This document shows, piece after piece, positions 61,237-64,000 of a stretch of DNA of 64,000 nucleotides; position 1 is the stretch's first letter; every line of letters starts with the position of its first letter. This DNA is from Bacillus sp. 1780r2a1 (lineage in GTDB: Bacteria; Bacillota; Bacilli; Bacillales; Bacillaceae_H): contig CP099863.1 in assembly GCA_024134725.1 (NCBI GenBank), positions 3,469,258 to 3,533,257 of the forward strand. Direction: 5' to 3'. The position numbers and the translations under genes were made by a program. The notes under the pieces were generated by a model. The model was not told the DNA's origin. It did no database searches and was given only the letters and a program-made list of their open reading frames with translations.

Positions 61237-62502
61237 ATGAATAATAACCCACTTGCATTTCGCATGCGCCCTAAATCTATCAACGAAATTATCGGACAAC
61301 AGCATCTTGTTGGAAAAGACAAAATGATTTATCGAATGGTCAAAGCCAACCACTTGAGTTCAATGATTTTGTACGGCCCGCCTGGCGTAGGAAAAACGTC
61401 TATTGCTACAGCTATTGCAAAAACAACCAAAATAGCTTTCCGGCAGCTAAATGCGGTTGTGAATAATAAGAAAGATATGGAAATTGTAGCTGAAGAAGCA
61501 AAAATGTCTGGCAAAGTAATCTTGTTATTGGATGAAGTTCATCGGTTAGATAAAGGGAAACAAGACTTTTTACTTCCTTATTTGGAAAATGGACTTATTA
61601 CGTTGATTGGAGCTACTACCAGTAACCCTTATCATGCGATTAACCCAGCGATTCGAAGTAGGTGTCAAATCTTTGAACTAAAACCCTTAGAACCGGATGA
61701 TATTGAACAAGCCTTAACCAGAGCACTACATGATAAAGAGCGCGGATATGGCGATCAAAATGTTCAGGTTGATCATGATGCAATGCTTCACTTCACAACG
61801 AGCTGTAACGGCGATGTTCGTTCCGCTCTAAATGCCCTTGAACTTGCTATTTTATCTACGGACGAAAATGAGGAAGGCTTTATTCATATCACGCTTGAGA
61901 TTGCTGAGCAGTGCTTACAGCAAAAATATTTTTCCCATGATAAAGATGGAGATGCTCATTACGATGTACTTTCAGCATTTCAAAAATCCATTCGAGGAAG
62001 TGATGTGAATGCCGCTCTTCATTACTTAGGAAGACTGATTGAAGCTGGTGATTTAATAAGCATTAACAGACGACTTTTAGTCATTGCATACGAAGATGTT
62101 GGACTAGCAAGCCCTCAAGCCGGTGCAAGAACGCTATCCGCCATTGAATCAGCTGAGAGGCTAGGACTTCCAGAAGCACGTATACCGCTAGCTACTGCCG
62201 TCATTGAACTTTGTTTATCACCAAAGTCAAACTCAGCTTACAAAGCACTTGACGCTGCTATTGCTGATATAAAAAAAGGCTTGTCTGGTGAGGTTCCCAA
62301 TCATTTAAAAGACGGCCATTATAAAGGAGCAGCTAAGCTTGGGAGAGCACAGAATTATCAATATCCTCACGACTTTGAAAGTGGATGGGTTAAACAGCAA
62401 TACCTTCCTGATAAAATAAAGAATAAACGCTATTATGAACCAAAAAGAACAGGAAAATTTGAACAAGCATTAGCACAGGTTTATAAGAATTTATCCACAT
62501 AA
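61237..62502 (+). CDS. rarA: RarA (MgsA/YrvN), AAA+ replication-associated ATPase
   Basis: A 421-residue AAA+ protein related to clamp loaders, acting at stalled replication forks. It opens MNNNPLAFRMRPKSINEIIGQQHLVG, has Walker A YGPPGVGKTS (about residues 45-54) and Walker B LLLDEVHR, and ends with the family tetramerisation domain (LPDKIKNKRYYEPKRTGKFEQ). GGAGGTCAGTGT precedes the ATG. Divergent from cymR. Confidence 0.96.
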   Translation: MNNNPLAFRMRPKSINEIIGQQHLVGKDKMIYRMVKANHLSSMILYGPPGVGKTSIATAIAKTTKIAFRQLNAVVNNKKDMEIVAEEAKMSGKVILLLDEVHRLDKGKQDFLLPYLENGLITLIGATTSNPYHAINPAIRSRCQIFELKPLEPDDIEQALTRALHDKERGYGDQNVQVDHDAMLHFTTSCNGDVRSALNALELAILSTDENEEGFIHITLEIAEQCLQQKYFSHDKDGDAHYDVLSAFQKSIRGSDVNAALHYLGRLIEAGDLISINRRLLVIAYEDVGLASPQAGARTLSAIESAERLGLPEARIPLATAVIELCLSPKSNSAYKALDAAIADIKKGLSGEVPNHLKDGHYKGAAKLGRAQNYQYPHDFESGWVKQQYLPDKIKNKRYYEPKRTGKFEQALAQVYKNLST

Positions 62503-62503
62503 T

Positions 62504-62583
62504 AAAAGCCCCAAAGAGGCCAGGTTTTAAAAGATAAAGATAAACTTTATTTTTAAAATTCAGAGCCTAATGGGGCTTTTTTT
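62504..62583. terminator. Long composite terminator rarA / yrvM
   Basis: Nested stems AAAAGCCCC / GGGGCTTTT, GGC / GCC, TTTTAAAA / TTTTAAAA and ATAAAG / CTTTAT form one 77-base hairpin ending in T-runs on both strands. It ends rarA and yrvM, which converge. Confidence 0.88.
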
Positions 62584-62584
62584 C

Positions 62585-63352
62585 TTACTTATCGTCACCA
62601 ACACGTTTAATTGTTACGTCTGCTAACAGTTCATTAATAACATGTCCAGCCATGATTAAACCGGCAACAGAAGGAACAAATGCATTTGATGATGGTGGCA
62701 TTTTAGCTTTGCGAATTTCGGCTGCATCGTTTCCTACTTCTTTACGAATTTCTTCACGAATAACGATTGGTCTTTCATCCGAAAAGACAACGTTAATTCC
62801 TTTGCGAACTCCTTCTTTACGCAGTCGCGTACGTACTACCTTCGCAATTGGATCTGTATGGGTTTTGGAAATATCAGCAATTTTAAAGCGAGTTGGGTCC
62901 ATTTTATTAGCAGCGCCCATGCTTGAGATTACCGGAATATTTCGTCTTAAACACTCTTTCATCAAATGAATTTTATATGAAATAGTATCAGACGCATCAA
63001 CCACGAAGTCAGGGTCATAGCTAAAGAACTGCTCATATGTTTCTTCTGTATAGAACATTTTTAACGAAATGACTTCGCAATCTGGATTAATATCAAGAAT
63101 TCGATCGCGCATTAAATCTGCCTTTGGTTTCCCTACTGTTGATAATAAAGCATGAATTTGACGATTAACGTTTGTGATATCCACATCGTCTTTATCAACT
63201 AAAATTAATCGTCCAACTCCTGAGCGAGCAAGCGCTTCTGCCGAAAATGAACCAACGCCTCCAATACCTAGAACAGCTACTGTACTGCCTTTTAAAGTTG
63301 CTAAGCCATCTTTTCCAATCGCTAGCTCATTACGTGAAAATTGATGCAACAT
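62585..63352 (-). CDS. yrvM: YrvM (TcdA), tRNA threonylcarbamoyladenosine dehydratase
   Basis: A 255-residue E1-like (ThiF/MoeB fold) enzyme that dehydrates t6A37 of tRNA to the cyclic form ct6A, using ATP. The nucleotide loop is VAVLGIGGVGSFSAEAL (about residues 29-45), followed by DVDITNVNRQ and DASDTISYKI. GGAGTG precedes the ATG. It follows the 6S RNA and aspS, as in B. subtilis. Confidence 0.95.
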   Translation of the reverse strand: MLHQFSRNELAIGKDGLATLKGSTVAVLGIGGVGSFSAEALARSGVGRLILVDKDDVDITNVNRQIHALLSTVGKPKADLMRDRILDINPDCEVISLKMFYTEETYEQFFSYDPDFVVDASDTISYKIHLMKECLRRNIPVISSMGAANKMDPTRFKIADISKTHTDPIAKVVRTRLRKEGVRKGINVVFSDERPIVIREEIRKEVGNDAAEIRKAKMPPSSNAFVPSVAGLIMAGHVINELLADVTIKRVGDDK

Positions 63353-63519
63353 TGTTTAAACACTCCGCCTTTCTATTTCAACACTTTTTTAATAGTGTGT
63401 ACTTTTCAAGTTTTTCTACCATCGTAAATGCTTGCATAATGGTTTTTATACGAATTAGACTATAACACACTTTTCTTCAAAAGCAAGCATGTCTATCGGG
63501 TTACGTATTAAAAACTCAT
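63353..63519. other. Leader region of yrvM
   Basis: About 165 A/T-rich bases between the yrvM ATG and the 6S RNA terminator. It should contain the yrvM promoter; no strong -35/-10 pair is obvious, and no coding frame is supported. Confidence 0.45.
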
Positions 63520-63557
63520 AAAAAAACCTTCTCTATCTAAAACAGAGAAGGTTTTTA
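63520..63557 (-). terminator. Terminator of 6S RNA
   Basis: AAAACCTTCTCT and AGAGAAGGTTTT pair around an eight- to nine-base loop with T-runs on the minus strand. Confidence 0.92.
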
Positions 63558-63750
63558 TGTACGCTAGTCCCAATAATGCCGTCTTAGTGCTTTTGTTTTG
63601 AACCCGCTCTCAGCAGGTGGGTACTCTGTTTTACACATTGTAAGTCCTTAGAAAAGGCATGTACGCTGTATAAAAACTCCGAATTCCCAAGCAACAAATT
63701 GTTCGGTCAAAACTGTTGTAAAGACGAACATATCAGGACTCTATTGTTCT
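63558..63750 (-). ncRNA. bsrA: 6S RNA (BsrA / 6S-1 type)
   Basis: A long near-self-complementary transcript about 190 bases long. The 5' side starts near 63750, with AGTCC (63740-63736) pairing GGGACT (63571-63566) and GTCTT pairing AAGAC. A characteristic TTGTTGCTTGGGAATTCGGAG stretch is close to B. subtilis 6S-1, though I limit this to visual recall. The position between yrvM and aspS is that of bsrA. It binds the sigma-A polymerase as a promoter mimic. The mature 3' end is approximate. Confidence 0.9.
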
Positions 63751-63757
63751 TGAAAGT

Positions 63758-63786
63758 ATCTTATCACAGAAGATTTTTTTTTGCAA
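63758..63786 (-). promoter_or_regulatory. Sigma-A promoter of 6S RNA
   Basis: TTGCAA (63786-63781), 17 bases, TAAGAT (63763-63758) on the minus strand, placing the start near 63750. It begins only two bases after the aspS stop codon. Confidence 0.8.
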
Positions 63787-63788
63787 TA

Positions 63789-64000
63789 TTATGCTTCTGT
63801 TTTTGTTTTTCGAATATCTAAATTCAATTCCACAAGCTGAGCCTCACTTACCTCACCCGGTGCGTTTGTTAATAGACAGCTTGCGCTCGCTGTTTTCGGG
63901 AACGCAATCGTATCGCGAAGATTTGTACGTCCAGCAAGAAGCATAACCAGACGATCAAGTCCTAATGCAATTCCACCGTGAGGAGGTGTTCCGTATTCAA
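63789..64000 (-). CDS. aspS: AspS, aspartyl-tRNA synthetase, C-terminal fragment (window edge)
   Basis: The last 69 or so codons of a class II synthetase are in the window. The text [20 protein letters not shown] contains class II motif 3 (GLDRL arginine), and [20 protein letters not shown] is the usual AspS ending. The rest lies beyond 64000. Whether it is the discriminating or non-discriminating type cannot be judged here. The order aspS-bsrA-yrvM matches B. subtilis. Confidence 0.96.
   Translation of the reverse strand, partial: EYGTPPHGGIALGLDRLVMLLAGRTNLRDTIAFPKTASASCLLTNAPGEVSEAQLVELNLDIRKTKTEA

Overview
The window reads as a stretch of chromosomal core from a low-GC, spore-forming, naturally competent member of the Bacillaceae, most like Priestia (Bacillus) megaterium. 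Nearly every protein resembles its Bacillus subtilis counterpart in the yqf-yqe-com and yrh-yrr-yrv regions. Sporulation genes (gpr, sigK, sda, yqfC/yqfD, a YjcZ-like peptide), the comE cluster, CIRCE, a T-box and a 6S RNA support this. The Gpr propeptide is 15 residues, as known for B. megaterium. I see no prophage, insertion sequence, CRISPR array, tRNA or rRNA gene.

Layout, mostly minus strand. (1) 1-8020: start of dgkA, then ybeY, pgpH, phoH, yqfD, yqfC, yqfB, floA, yqeZ; the last two sit behind a clear sigma-W promoter. (2) 8167-18315: yqeY and rpsU, then the heat-shock/translation block mtaB, rsmE, prmA, dnaJ, dnaK, grpE, hrcA (CIRCE in front of hrcA), then hemW. (3) 18470-28600: lepA, yqxA, gpr, rpsT(+), holA, yqzM(+), comEC, comEB, comEA, comER(+). 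(4) 28672-33779: the tight yqeM-rsfS-yqeK-nadD-yqeI-aroE-yqeH-yqeG run. (5) 34026-36337, plus strand: sda with a DnaA-box cluster, a CDP-alcohol phosphatidyltransferase (pssA-like), and an uninterrupted sigK. (6) 36366-40290: sulfur recycling operon yrrT-mtnN-mccA-mccB plus yrhC. (7) 40516-50362: yrzA(+), yrrS, pbpI, greA, udk, the tRNA hydroxylation pair yrrO/yrrN with trmR, mltG, yrzB, yrrK, yrzL. (8) 50447-61040: alaS behind a T-box, yrrI, two tiny genes, recD2, yrrB, mnmA, iscS-type desulfurase, cymR. (9) 61237-64000: rarA(+), yrvM, 6S RNA, end of aspS.

Functional themes: tRNA and ribosome maturation (ybeY, mtaB, rsmE, prmA, lepA, rsfS, yqeH, yqeI, mnmA, trhP1/trhP2/trmR, yrvM, alaS, aspS), protein quality control, DNA uptake, sporulation, and cysteine/methionine metabolism with its regulator cymR.

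The most useful surprises are: mccB has no ATG, GTG or TTG start in its conserved N-terminus and apparently begins at ATT just after the mccA stop; spoIIP is missing from its usual place between gpr and yqxA; a perfect 30-bp palindrome lies between nadD and yqeI; a hairpin hides the ribosome binding site of yqfC; DnaA boxes and an 0A-box-like site precede sda; and long composite hairpins follow sda and rarA. I did not find a new multi-gene system. Many start codons were moved here to TTG, GTG or internal ATG codons that have proper ribosome binding sites.
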